From positions 26,367,811 to 26,431,810 of the forward strand of contig CAMGYJ010000003.1 in assembly GCA_946122785.1 (NCBI GenBank): a stretch of 64,000 nt of DNA. The letters run 5' to 3'. Source of the DNA: Linum tenue (taxonomy: Eukaryota > Streptophyta > Magnoliopsida > Malpighiales > Linaceae). Each line of letters starts with the position of its first letter. The stretch's first letter is position 1. Positions 24,517 through 36,307 of this stretch are shown in pieces. The position numbers and the translations under genes were made by a program. The notes under the pieces are model-generated. The model worked only from the letters and a program-made list of their open reading frames with translations, searched no databases and was not told the DNA's origin.

Positions 24517-25237
24517 GGGTAATTAGCATAAATGGTCACAAATCTTTGCACTTAGTACAAAACAGTCACAAACCTTTAATTTGTAACCTTTTGATAACAA
24601 AACTTTTTATTTAGAACAGAACGGTCACAAATTAAACAGTGTGACCATTTCATATCAGTTCGAACTTTTGTTACCGTGTCGTTGCAAATTAGACTTTTGG
24701 TGACCGTTTTGTACACATTAAGTTCAAAAGTTTGAACGATCAATCACCGTTACAATTTGCTCTAGTTGTATGGTGGTTTTGTTAATGTATGTGAATGATA
24801 TGATCGTCATAAATGATGACAATGAGAGAATTCAATGGCTCACAAACGGGTTCCAGACTGCTTTTTAGTTGAAAAAACTATGTCTACTTTTAACTTTCTT
24901 ACTTTCTTGGTATCGAAATTGAAAGGTCAACTGAGGGCATTCTTTTTCGGCAAAGCAAATATGCCGATGAACACATGACCTGACATCTTATATGTTGTTC
25001 AAGTGGTTAGTGTCATATACTTAACGAACAAACAACCCGACCTCAAAACATGACAAACATTTAATTTGTAACGATTCGGTAACAAACCTTTGCACATAAA
25101 ACAAAACGGCCACAAATTAAATAGCAGTGACCATTTTATACAATTTCAAAGTTTTGTTACCGTATTGTTACAAATTAAAGGTTTGTGACCGTTTTGTACT
25201 AAGTGCAAAGGTTTGATACCATTTATGCTAATTATCC
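24517..25237. mobile_element. MULE-like foldback transposon with 10-bp TSD
   Basis: The 721-bp element has long inverted arms: GGTAATTAGCATAAATGGT at 24518 pairs with ACCATTTATGCTAATTATCC ending at 25237, and pairing continues for about 200 bp with phrases such as TTTGCACTTAGTACAAAAC. Flanks GAGAAAAGAT (24507-24516) and GAGAAAGGAT (25238-25247) form a 10-bp TSD with one mismatch. TSD length and long TIRs point to a Mutator-like element. The arms also share internal ACCGTTTTGT-type repeats. Confidence 0.75.
24785..24985 (+). pseudogene. Copia reverse transcriptase scrap inside the foldback
   Basis: One frame reads LLMYVNDMIVINDDNERIQ (the catalytic YVDD as YVND), and after a stop and a shift another reads YFLGIEIERSTEGILF and QSKYADEH. 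These two segments occur in the same order in Copia RT. The fragment is decayed and lies between the inverted arms. Confidence 0.75.
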
Positions 25238-25247
25238 GAGAAAGGAT

Positions 25248-26049
25248 AGATAAAATCGTACTCATATATATCAAAACCAAGAGTTACATAATCAATGAAC
25301 TTCTAGGGTTTGGAAACCTACACAACTAAGAAACTAGCCTCTCATGGGCACGAGATTCTAGGAGAACATCAGTCAAAACAAGACCCTCAAATTGTCCTCT
25401 ACATAGGCGGCCAGAACAATGAATCAGCGGCAAGACCACCTTTTGCCACTGATTCAACTTCTGAGTTCGGCTTCACTAACGACCCTCTAATGCCTCCTAC
25501 CACATACCCCTTAATTTCTATGCCTAGGGGTCTATCTATAGGCCTATGCATCAATTTTTTTTTTGGAGGAAAGGTCAGCCTAGAACACGTTTTTCGAGCT
25601 TGTTTGGGTCTCTTCCATCTTGGCCACCACAATTGGCATATTTGTTGAGATTCTAGGCTCAATCTAGAGACCCCCCTAAAATGGCGAACAAGGCGCCATT
25701 TTGGGCTTTGGTCCACTGAATCCCATGACGGTTCTTGGGCTTGATCCATTCTTGCATTATGATTTCCAGTAGTTGGGTCTTGATGTTCACTTACTCGTAC
25801 AAGATGTTCCACTAGGATGCTTTGACCTGAAAGCACAAGAAACACTAGCAAAAGTGCATCACAATAGTAAAAACAATACTAGAGCTACAAAAGCACACCT
25901 TAAGTGATTATTAAGCAAATGCAAGTGATTATGGCACTTAAAATGTGAAACTTATTCAATTCTAGCCATAATAAAGGGTATAAATAGTCTTTCTATGTGT
26001 TATCAAGTAACCTCACACTTGAACTTTGCTTCTCCCCAAGCAAACCACA
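25248..26049 (-). other. unassigned sequence, possibly decayed Gypsy LTR/non-coding region
   Basis: A 150-codon minus-strand frame (25399-25851) has no protein similarity that I recognise. Read on the minus strand the phrases CAAGTGTGAGGTTACTTG and CTTGTGCTTTCAGGTCAAAG resemble the style of Gypsy LTR and 3' non-coding sequence. This block and 29584-30950 are the two flanks of the hAT insertion and were once contiguous. Confidence 0.3.
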
Positions 26050-26535
26050 CTCATAATTATAGGTGTCAAAATATGACCCGACCCGAGTAACCCGCCCAAC
26101 CAACCCGATCCGCAACCCGCCCGCAATCCGAATGGACTAAAAGTCACCGACCCGCAACCCGAATGACCCGTAACCCGATTAACCCGCAACCCGATTAACC
26201 CACAACCCGCTTGACCCGAACCCAATTGACCCGCTTAACCCGCAACCCGCTTGACCCGCAACCCGACTAACCCGAACCCGATTAACCCAACCCGAACCCA
26301 GCCGATTAGAACGAATAATACTACTTAATATATTTTAGTGCATAAATATTATATGTAGATAATATATATATAAAGTTTACCTGACTTTGCCCTGTTATTT
26401 TTTCATCTTTCCCACCAAGAATAAAGCTCTACTTTGTATTGCCAATTGCCATTAAATTGAACCACATAATACTATAATAGTCTCATTGTCTGTCTTAGTA
26501 GATAAATAAAAATCCTAGAAGGGTTATAAACATTT

Positions 26536-28007
26536 CACTACAAGAAAAACAATGTTTTGCACCGGTTGCTTTGTGTTGGTTAACTTAAACGACACAAATT
26601 TTAGAATTTTTGTCGGTTATTTGAGTCGGGTAAGTGCCCGATGCCATTCTTTTGCTATTTATGTCGGTTAAATCTGCAACCGACACAATTCTCTAATATT
26701 TGTGTCGGTTAACATTTGAGTCTGCCAAAACCAACACAATTATTCGAATTGAGTCGTTTCTTAACTGGCACAAAGTTCAATTTCAATTTTTTGGGGTTAT
26801 TGACTCTAAAATATTTTCACATACCCGCCCAAATACCCCCTTCCCACCCAAATTGGCTCTCAATATTTCAATCATGGCCAAAATTTCCCAAGCGGGAGAT
26901 TTCCCTCCCAATGTGCCTTGTTTAGATTTTTATCCGTCTCTCTTTTTCCCTAATCTGATTAGTCGCTTCCCTCTTCACTGTTCTTCTTTTCTCCACAAAT
27001 TTCCCCTCTACTCTATCTATGGTGACGACCAGTACCACCTCAACCTAAAAATCTCCCATCGCAGGCTTCTTAGTCTCCACCAGTGTCCCGATTTGGCGAT
27101 TCGTCTCCTTCTTCTCCACAAAATGAAGGCCAAGCATGTGTTGGGTCCAGTTTTAATTGATTTCATATGGTGGTAAAGCCACACTAGAAGCCACAGCGGC
27201 GCAACTCAGGGGGTTGTGGAGGCGGTGGCAAAGTGGCTGGGAGGAGGAAAAATGAAGGGCTTGAGCGAGGGTGAGCTGGGTTTGGGATGCTGTTTTCTAT
27301 GTGCCTGGGTTTGTGGGTGCCCTTGTGTTCTTTGGATCTGGTGGTTCCTTTTCTGTAACCATGTTGGGATTCATAGAAAGAGGGGAGGAAAGCAGGGGAG
27401 GGCCGCTGGCGAATTGAGAGAAGTTGGAGATTCTGGGTCCAATGGCTTGCAAAGACAGCAGGAGATTCTGGGTTTCCGAACAATATAGAAAGATGATTGC
27501 TTCTGGAGAAGCAAGCTTGAGATTCTGGGTTTCCGACATGCTCTACAGAAGAACGGTCAGAGGCAGCTTGTAAGATCCGTTGGAGATCCAGAGCCAGGCG
27601 GCGAAGATCCAGCGGAGAGCCAGATTTATTTGGCGTGAGACGCAAAATGGCCGGTGGGGAGGATTTGAGACCCAAAGTGGGTGATTTGCGTGAGGTGAAC
27701 GACGAGGAGGGTGGATGCAGATTCGTCGTGGTGGCTGGATTTTCGTGAGAAAGAAACAAGCCTGGCGGGTGGATAGATTAACGGAGATTGAAACAGGCCG
27801 GCGACTAGATGCGTCTGGCCCGGACAATTTTTTTTATAAAAAAAGTGGTGATTTGAGTTGGTTAGTCAACCGAGACAAATGTTACAATTAAAATAAAAAA
27901 TGTGTTTTTTTTTCTTTAATGAATTGACTCGATTTTGAATCGACATAAATATGATTTATGACGGTTATTTCAGCGGTTGTCCAAAACCGACACAAATTCG
28001 TTTAGTG
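26536..28007. mobile_element. non-autonomous CACTA element, TSD TTT
   Basis: The left end reads CACTACAAGAAAAAC and the right end ...CGTTTAGTG, with 3-bp TTT repeats at 26533-26535 and 28008-28010. Subterminal copies of TGTGTCGGTTA (left) and AACCGACACAAAT (right) are the repeated motifs expected in En/Spm elements. The interior holds a 191-codon Pro/Ser-rich minus frame (27184-27759) without recognised similarity. Confidence 0.85.
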
Positions 28008-28278
28008 TTTGGTTGGTGTGTATAAATAATATATATAGATAACACACATACATATGAAAAACATGATTGACTTAATTAAACCAATCATATATCATTACCT
28101 AATAATTACATCATTTTTCTTCCACACATAATATAACTAGTCACTTAACATTGTCAAAATATTAACCTAACATAAGAAGTTTCGTAATAGTACATCAGTC
28201 ATAACTCATAACCTAACTCCAATCATAAGAAGACACATAACAATTTGCTTACTAAGTTCTACCATATCGAAAATAGTA

Positions 28279-28620
28279 GGATTAGGACGTATGTTCTTCT
28301 CAATAATCGAATATAAAATTGACGTAACTTACATTCTTCACATAACATAGGTTATAGTTTATACCAACAATTTCATAACATATAACTATAGTTCATGGTT
28401 TAAGGTTAGTGCATAGGGTATACGGTCATGTACTCGTGGTTTAGAGTTAGGAGGATTAGGACGTATGTTCTTCTCAATAACCGAATCTAAATTGACTTAT
28501 CTTACATTCTTCACATAACATACGTTATAGTTTATACGAATAATTTCATAACATATAACTATAGTTCATCGTTTATGGTTAGTGTATAGGGTATAAGGTC
28601 ATGGTTTAGAGTTTAGTGTT
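28279..28620. repeat. two-copy tandem repeat, 174-bp period
   Basis: GGATTAGGACGTATGTTC occurs at 28279 and 28453, and the following roughly 150 bp matches with scattered changes through ATAACTATAGTTCATGG and AGGGTATA. It lies inside the hAT element. Confidence 0.8.
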
Positions 28621-29583
28621 TGGGTTATGGTAAAGGGTTGAGGTTAGTTTTAGGGTAATGTATGGTTGATGGTGTTATAGGATAAGGGTTTAGGATTTCT
28701 TCATGGTTATGCTTTTGATAGATATTTTGGTTTATATATTTTATTATTTAATCTGTTTTAACAATTAATTTAGCTATTTAGTAAAAAACGCATTTAAAAC
28801 ATTTTGAAAACTTGTGAATGTACATCGTACATATATCATATTCAAATGACATCCCGACCAACGTATCGAACAACAAACTTGTTAATCGGTATACAATTTA
28901 TCATTTATAATAATAAATATCAAAGGAAGAACAAAATGTTCACCAAAAAATTAAGGGAAATTTTTTGAATAAAAATTCAACAATTCAATCCCCAAATATC
29001 TGTCCCAAAATTCCCTCCCCATACCCACAAAAGAACTTTTAAAACCCCGCCCAAGATTTGGTCCAAAATTCCCTCCCAAACCCGCAAAACACTTTTAAAT
29101 CCCTCGCACTATATTTTGTCCAAAGGCAAAAATTCCCTCCCAACCTCCTTTTTTGTAACAAAAAATATATATAATATTAATAATATCTTTTTTTAATTCT
29201 TTAATGAATTGACATTAGTTAAGAAGGGAAAATACAAAATGGTTGCGTGAACCCAGGCCCAGCCTCATTGCAAAATGGTGACTGGTGAGTTTGTTTTAAA
29301 TTAGTGTAATAACTAATTAAAAAAAACTTGATGGTTTGGACCGAACAACCCGCAACCCGACCTGTTGTAACCCGCAATCCGATCAATCCGAACCCGATCG
29401 ACCCGAACCCGATTTTCCCGCAACCCGATCGACCCGCAACCCGATCGACCCGAACCCGATTTTCCCGCAACCCGATCAATCCGCAACCCAATCAACCCGA
29501 ACCCGCTTGACCCGCGACCCGATTAACCCGCGACCCGACTGAACCCGACCCGAACCCGCCCGATTGACACCTAGACTCATAAT

Positions 29584-31238
29584 CGTACATCTCACTATAC
29601 GTCTAAGATGACACATGATTTTATATCATAGATAGTGAATCATAAGCAACTTACATGGTCAACCCTCGCACTTAAAAAATTAGACCAGATCAATGAGGTG
29701 CATATCTCATAATGACAATCTGGCCAATCTCTATCAATCATAAGCTCTTAACTCAACTCGAGAGTCAAAAAACATTTGGGTGAAGCTTTTTGCAAGCTTT
29801 ATTTGAAAGTTTAAGCACATCTTTTCCTTTATTTGACAATGAGATTTTTATGTCCTCTCTTTACGAGTAGCATGTCGATTTTTATGCTTTTTGTAGCTGA
29901 AGTGGGTTTACATGGGTACATCGTAGGCTTGATCAAGTAAGATCAATTTCCGCACCTTAGCACTACATAAGGGCTTTGTTTAACTCTTTTTTTTTCCTCT
30001 ATTGTGTGGAGAGGCAATGTTATAGATGGTTGTTGGAAGCCCTATCTGTGCCCTATAAGCATATTTCTCAAACTACATTTTATTCGGCGAGAGATTGCAT
30101 TAGATAAGCAACATCGTATGACTGCGAACCGATGCTCAATTGAATCGTTCCTATTCTCTCTTTGCAATAAGTGATTGGCTCACATGTGGTATACTTTACC
30201 CCAACCTTTATTTGTAAAGTTAGAATCTTTTATACGACTTTGTCGAGTAGAATTTTTGGATGTATATAAAGATACCGTTCGACCCCAATAAAGGTTTTAA
30301 AGCATGAGACCCGTTGGAAGAGTATAAGAACTCACAAAGGTTAGTGATAGTTATTGTATCCAAACATTTCGAATAGTCTTTAGTCTCATGATGAGGACAA
30401 CTTTCATAGCCCCTATACTAGCCTCCATAGATCACGTATTAATGTAGATACTAGCAATTCAAAGTAAGATAAGTTTTGGAATTGCTTTGGGGAGTGTGAC
30501 ATTATTTCGAACAATTTTAAATTCTTATGATGCGCAATAATGCACACACAATTGTAACCCATATGTCGAGGTGGATCCATGAAGTGCAATCTACTAAACT
30601 CACCCCACACTTTAAAGGGGCCAATTTTCCCATTGGCCTAACAAGGAAGAGTAGAACGAATACACCTCGATCGTTGGAATGATCCATGCACAGTTGGCTA
30701 GTTCCTCTTGGTTCATGGTACTTAACGGAAAAGAAAGGAGAAGGAAAACAGAGAGAGCAAGCGTGCCATCTCATCAACCTAAGGCAAGCACCTTCGAAAG
30801 GTATGCCTAACGGTTCTCTTGAATGCAAAACCAAGTCGTTTAAGCTGCAACAGAAGAGGTTGCAGCTCATAGCAAAGATTCTCCTAACTCAAACAACGGA
30901 GAGCAAAACAACTAATGCTAGGTGACATGCACATTGCAAGACCATGTTTGCATAGAATATGTGTGTTCTCATAAGCGATGAGCCTTATCTTCGGCCAATC
31001 ATTGGATTCCTTGTATTTTTGCTTATGAACGAGCCGTACACAACAATTGGAGGCTGATTATCCAAAAGTAGGACGATTGGAAGTGGCAACACCCTCACTT
31101 CCCAAGGGGAGAGTGTCACTCTTAAGGTGCGCCAAAATCATGTATTTTGTTTCATTGTTGAACATATTGTTGCTAAAAATGTAATTTAATCCTACATTGT
31201 AGTGCTTATAATTATCTTAAATAAAAATGTGTGGTGAC

Positions 31239-31241
<3 letters not shown>
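29584..31241 (-). other. unassigned sequence, probable decayed retroelement
   Basis: No intact gene. A 117-codon minus-strand frame (30517-30870) is followed on that strand by AAAGTGTGGGGTGAG, a phrase like the non-coding part beyond pol in Athila-type Gypsy elements. The assignment is weak. Confidence 0.3.
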
Positions 31242-31282
<41 letters not shown>

Positions 31283-31682
31283 GGAGTTCTACGGTACCCA
31301 GGGTGAAATCCGGGGTACCGTATACCTTGAGTAAGAAAACGCTATCCAGAACTTGAATTGACTGATCTTTCGGACATTAACTATACTCTAACCCTTAAAG
31401 ATCAACACCTAGGTCTTAATTCTCTAAATCTTATACCCCAAGATCAATTTAATTAGAAACAATAATCGACGGTTATGATTCGTCCAAATATAGGCAAAAA
31501 AATCAATGCACCATCTTAGGGTTTATAGTTTATGATCTGGATAATTAGGACCTAGGGTTCACTCATTAAGGGTTAGGGTATAGTATCATGCCCAAAAATC
31601 CTGCTAATTCGAGGTCTATATAGCGTTTTCATACTCAAGGTATGCGGTACCCCGGATTTCACCCGGGGTACCATAGAAGGCA

Positions 31683-31752
<70 letters not shown>
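31242..31752. mobile_element. Micron-like MITE (31281-31684) inside a (TA)n microsatellite
   Basis: (AT)n tracts at 31242-31280 and 31685-31752 flank a 404-bp element with imperfect inverted repeats of about 66 bp: the left arm contains GGGTGAAATCCGGGGTACCG and the right arm CGGTACCCCGGATTTCACCC. Because the target is pure TA repeat the TSD cannot be measured. MITEs that target TA microsatellites are known in plants (Micron type). The arms could fold as a long hairpin. Confidence 0.8.
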
Positions 31753-31755
<3 letters not shown>

Positions 31756-32390
31756 TACGATAATATGTAGTAAAAAATTTCAGTCCCCTCCTGAACTTCA
31801 AATCCTGACTCCGTATCTAATCCCAATATGTGAATTTTCTTAACTTTTGTTATTAATATGCTTCAAACATATTGTGGATATTGCTGACACATGTTGTGAT
31901 TTGTAAATATCCTCATAGAACACGTGGTGTGAACACTCTAATTGAACACATACCGTAAATAATTTTAGCGCATGTCGTGAATGCGATGCATGTAGTACCC
32001 CTGAAAAGAACATCTCAAATTATATGGCAAAATATATGGATATTGGTCTTATTAGGGGGAAAACAGTTTCTTGCTAAAATGATAATTTTTAACTAAAAAT
32101 TAAAGAAAATAAAACCGTCAGAATGCGCTGACAGGGAATGAGTTCACAAGAGGACTGTCTTTTGTTCAAATCATGGCCAAGTCGGTTGTAAAATCAAATG
32201 ACGGTAAGGATAGTGCTTATGCAGTTGAGCTACCATTGCATTTGCAGCCGGCTGGTCGTAGCAGCTCTATGGTAGATTCAGTTCCCCCATTCGGGACTGT
32301 CAGTCAATGAGTAGGTTTCAGTTTTGCCAGTTAATAGTTAATACCAGTTTTCGGTTGCATTACAGTATGCCTGCATCAGAAGTTGGGCTT
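31753..32390. other. unassigned sequence with one 45-codon frame
   Basis: Mostly AT-rich. At 32173-32310 a plus-strand frame of 45 codons (starting MAKSVVKSND, ending PPFGTVSQ and a stop) has coding-like composition and could be the last exon or a fragment of a gene I do not recognise. It abuts the plastid-derived segment. Confidence 0.3.
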
Positions 32391-33270
32391 GTTCCTTAGC
32401 TAGATCTGTAGGTGCTGTAGCAAAACTTATTGCAAAAGAGGGGAAATCGACAACATTAAAATTATCTTATGGGGAGGTGCGTTTAATATCCAAAAACTGC
32501 TCAGCAACAGTCGGACAAGTAGGAAATGTTGGGGTGAACCAGAAAAGTTTGGGTAGAGCCGGATCTAAATGTTGGCTAGACAAGCGTCCTGTAGTAAAAG
32601 GAGTAGTTACGAATCCTATAGACCATCCCCATGGGGCCATGAGGGTGGTGAAGGGAGGGCCCCAATTGGTAGAAAAAAACCTGCAACCCTTTGGGATTAT
32701 CCTACACTTGGAAGAAGAAGTAGAAAAAGGAATAAATATGGATAAATTGCAAGATTGGTCACTGGGATTACAAAAAACGTTCATGTTTGATCACTGTAAA
32801 TATTTAATTTCATTCATGGTCACTAGATTTAGTTTAACCATCCAAGTTTGGTCACTCTCCGTTAGTCTCCGTCCACTTCTGTTAACGGCGTCAATGTTGT
32901 GCTGACGTGGCTAACAGACATGCTGAGTCATAATTTGATTCTACGTCATCGTAGTAAATAGGAGAGAAAATCGAATTTGTTTCTTCCTCGTTTTAAAAAA
33001 AAAAGGAGAAATTCACTGTGACACGTTCATTAGAAAAAAATCATTTTGTAGCAAATCATTTATTAATAAAAATAAATAAGCTTAATATAAAGGCAGAAAA
33101 AGAAATCATAGTAACATGGTCCCCGGCATCTACTATTATACCCACAATGATTGGTATCCATAATGGAAAAAAGCAGTTACATGTTTATATAAGTTACATG
33201 TTTATATAACAGACCGTATGGTAGGCTATAACTTGGGAGAATTTTCACCGACTCGAAATTTTCGGGGAAA
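32391..33270 (+). pseudogene. nuclear plastid DNA (NUPT): rpl2 3' part and rps19
   Basis: 32391-32745 and 32931-32961 match the end of plastid rpl2 (ribosomal protein L2), for example [20 protein letters not shown] and the final R-S-K before TAG. After the short plastid-type spacer, rps19 starts at GTG 33018, the usual plastid start, and runs through [15 protein letters not shown] with a four-codon deletion and further damage to about 33270. Gene order and spacer are those of the plastid genome near the LSC/IR junction. rpl2 has a 7-bp insertion near 32636-32645 that shifts frame. Divergence shows that this is an old transfer, not contamination. Confidence 0.9.
32746..32930. mobile_element. 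about 185-bp insertion within the NUPT rpl2 copy
   Basis: The rpl2 match stops at ...GGATAA and resumes at TAATTTGATTC. The intervening 185 bp is foreign, with phrases GATTGGTCACTGG, CCGTTAGTCTCCG, GTTAACGGCG and GCTGACGTGGCTAACAG that resemble MULE arm sequence as at 14420-14480. TAA on both sides may be a short TSD. No paired inverted ends were found. Confidence 0.55.
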
Positions 33271-33800
33271 CATCGTTAGCGTACTTAAGTGATTTTACAC
33301 CAACATTCATCGTCAAAAAACGTTTTGTTTTGTGATGATGCGTCACCTTAACGAACACGTCCAAAACTACGCCGTCCTACGAACATTCGACAAACTCTTG
33401 AGCTCGGATCATCAGAAAGGTTAGAAACCATGTAACAACGTTGCGGCAAACCCCAACAAATTTGCGCCATTTTCCCCCTCTCAACTCAAAACTCCAGAAT
33501 ACAGATTGGGGTAGAAGGAAACGTCGCGTGTGCAACTGTGTAAAGGGTGATTAGCCCAAGAAGAGGTAGGAAGGAAGGAACAAAGGAAAAAAGACATTTG
33601 TTGAATCATACATCATATACAACCACCCATTTCCAATCCCCACCCCGTTTCTAATTTGATGTAAACCTAATTACCGCCAATAACCATCGTTTATACCCTC
33701 TGTAAAATACCTCTAGTCTGTGCCTGCACACATACAAATGACTATGACCACGACGACGATGATGATGGAACTATATACCGTCTCTGTCTCTGTGTATGTC
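33271..33800 (-). other. 3' flank/3' UTR of the TLC gene
   Basis: Between the plastid-derived block and the TLC stop codon I see only presumed 3' UTR and spacer; no signal is certain. Confidence 0.4.
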
Positions 33801-36307
33801 TCACTGCCTCTTGGCTACAGTTTTCATCAAGCCCTTGATGATCTTGGAAAACCACATCAAGTTCATTATAAACAATGTTGATGGCACCATCACAACCACC
33901 AGGCATCCAAACCATCTCATCTGGAGAACCTGCCAATTCCCGTGGGGGAAATGTAAAAATAAACAAATGAGAAGCAGCTTCAGGTATTAGAATAATGTCT
34001 TTCTCGCTTTAGCACCAACAACGCGGCAGAAAGTAAGATAATGGATCCCCGCACCTGATCGAAGTGCATGTTGATGTGGTAGAAGATGTAAAAGAAGAGC
34101 AGCACTCTGGCAATCTGCAGGTGCCAGACAAAGTTCAGATAGAAACCCAAATCAACGCCTTCGATTCGTTCGAAAAACACATCCCTCTTGCACAGCAAAC
34201 TTGAAAAAGGGTTTTTTACTCACCAACCAAAAGAGGAAGATCAGAACACCATTTACAAGATAAGCAGTTGACCGCTTCATACCTGATATGTCCAGATACC
34301 TATAAAAAGAGTTCACATGATTGAAGTCCTAAAATGTTCACTGCTTTTTGCCATTTCGGAAGTCTGGGAGTCAGAAAGGACTTATCAAAAGAGCTACTTA
34401 CCATCTCATGTTTATTTCTGGCGTGGTCACTTCAGAGATGAGGCACATATATGTATACAGCTGCCCTTCTCCGGATAACATAGAATATGCAACCGCTATT
34501 GCAGAAAGACAGTGATGAACAACCTGAAACCAGATGCCATTATTCAAAGAGTTATAACTTCTATCGATCATCGTATTATCAGGAGCCATGCTTTTCATTT
34601 CAATAGATGTTCTCTCTTACTCTTTTAGACTTACATAAACACCAACAATGTTCACAAGTTTAATGAGCGAGCTAGCTCTCCCTCAACAATAGATTTACGA
34701 ACCAGCACGTCAAAAGTTCATTTGCAGAGTTGAAGAGTCTTGTCTTGGACTTTAATATTTACAAGTGATGAGAATTGTACAGAAAACAGAGCGATCAATA
34801 TAATTAGTACATCATATTGCACAACGCAACCTCATTCTGATGGGAAACCATTGATACCAGTATTGGACAAAACATGAATACGTGATGTATATATACTTCT
34901 AAACGGAAGGAAAACATTCATTAATATATCAGAGAATTGCAGGGAGCAATGGGACATTACCACCAAGCAAAAACTTTGACTTTAGTGCATTGAATTTGTC
35001 AAATTCAAACAAATTCAGTGGAAGAAGAGACAGAAAGAATTTCCTTACATATTCCATTCCACCTAAAGAAGGATAAAGCCAAATAATCATCCCAAGATCT
35101 GCAAGGAAGTATCCAACAGAAACCTGTCAAATGAAGAGAAAGTCAATAACATGCCAGAGTTAGTTTTTCTACAGAATACATGACACCAATGACAAGAAAC
35201 TAGCTAAACAGGTACATCAGTCACTCTTTCTGTCCTAACTTTGTTTTTTCCATTTATCAAAGGAAAGGAAATGCCCTAACAGGTAAGCAAAAAAGATCCA
35301 ACCCTCAGCAGATATGACATGAGAAACATTGACTAAACCCGAAATCTAGAAGTCATAGCAGAGATCAGCCTTACATACAAATACCACTATCGAAGAGCAT
35401 TTCCAGAAAACATTTTGATCAGCATATTAGAAAAACTAAGCTACGTGATAATAAATTGTCAATGCATAAGAACTTTGAATAAACTGCTTCATTATACTTC
35501 CAAACAGGATAGACAACAATATCATTCGGTGCAGAAAATAAAGATACCAGATGAATCATTGAAAAGTTTTCGAAGACAGAAGAACAACCATATGTGAAGC
35601 CACTCACAAACTATTACCAAAAAGGTACAAACTAATAATAAAAAGTCATTTCCAGAAAGATCAGCACTGTGATGCCCAAGCACAAACAACTGATAGACGT
35701 CAAAGATCAATGTCAGGGTTAAAAAGAGGAGAAAGGCCACTTACTGCCAGTCCAAATATGGATAAAGGTGAGCTTCGTAGAGTGACATAACCAGTATGCA
35801 CTTTGTCTGAAAAAAGATCAGACCAGAATACAAAGTACAACGACAAAGCTGTTATAAAGATGGCGTGCAATGAAGACATCCCCCTGCAAAAATTGGGTCA
35901 CTGATAGGTAAGGACTAACCAACGATATTGACAGGATAATGGAAAGCCAGAATTAGATATGCCCTGACCGATTGTTCCATTCAATTCTTTGTATTTTCGT
36001 AAGCCCAGTGTACGCCTTGATGTAAAACGTGCTAATTAACTGAGTTAGATCATAGACCTGTTAGAAGGAAAGTCATCAAATTCAACATCCAAATCGAATC
36101 TCAGCATAAGCACAGGCCACATAATCAATAAACAATAACATTCAAAGATTAAAACAGGACGGGGGCATCTATTATGAAGTAAGGATGACATACCACTTTG
36201 CAAGCAATTACTCCGCCAAGGACAGAGGTGTATGGAACAAAAGGATCTGCAAATAAGTAACTCTTAACCAGCACCTTAGCCTGACTACGGTAGGCCTCAA
36301 TCGCCAT
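33801..36307 (-). CDS. TLC-domain membrane protein (TMEM56/TLCD4-like), eight coding exons
   Basis: Coding exons on the minus strand are 36194-36307, 35969-36057, 35745-35883, 35049-35123, 34402-34523, 34224-34299, 34055-34114 and 33801-33929. They total 804 nt and 267 residues, the length of Arabidopsis homologues annotated as TLC domain-containing proteins. All junctions are GT-AG and in phase. The protein begins MAIEAYRSQAKVLVKSYLFA, a second in-frame ATG lies nine codons upstream at 36334, and it ends KTVAKRQ. Several hydrophobic segments (for example SLHAIFITALSLYFVFW and ARVLLFFYIFYH) and the VVHHCLSAIAVAYS plus GEGQLYTYM motifs mark the TRAM-LAG1-CLN8 domain, found in multi-pass endomembrane proteins linked to lipid sensing or synthesis. 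The exact biochemical role of this subgroup is unknown. No damage is seen. Confidence 0.93.

Larger units (their letters stand above)
26058..29575. mobile_element. hAT transposon, TSD CTCATAAT, containing a nested CACTA element
   Basis: Termini TATAGGTGTCAA (26058) and TTGACACCTAGA (ending 29575) are inverted repeats with one mismatch. The 8-bp TSD CTCATAAT flanks at 26050-26057 and 29576-29583. Subterminal regions are packed with short repeats built on AACCCGATTGACCCGC (about 26074-26295 and 29337-29560) in inverted arrangement, typical binding-site-rich hAT ends. No transposase is found. The CACTA element at 26536-28007 inserted later; without it the hAT is about 2.05 kb. Confidence 0.85.

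Noticed and set aside
27184..27759. 191-codon Pro/Ser-rich frame in the CACTA element
   Set aside because: Low-complexity composition, no known domain, and inside a non-autonomous transposon; not called a gene.
31616..31801. Frame coding Tyr-Ile repeats
   Set aside because: Translation of the (TA)n microsatellite.
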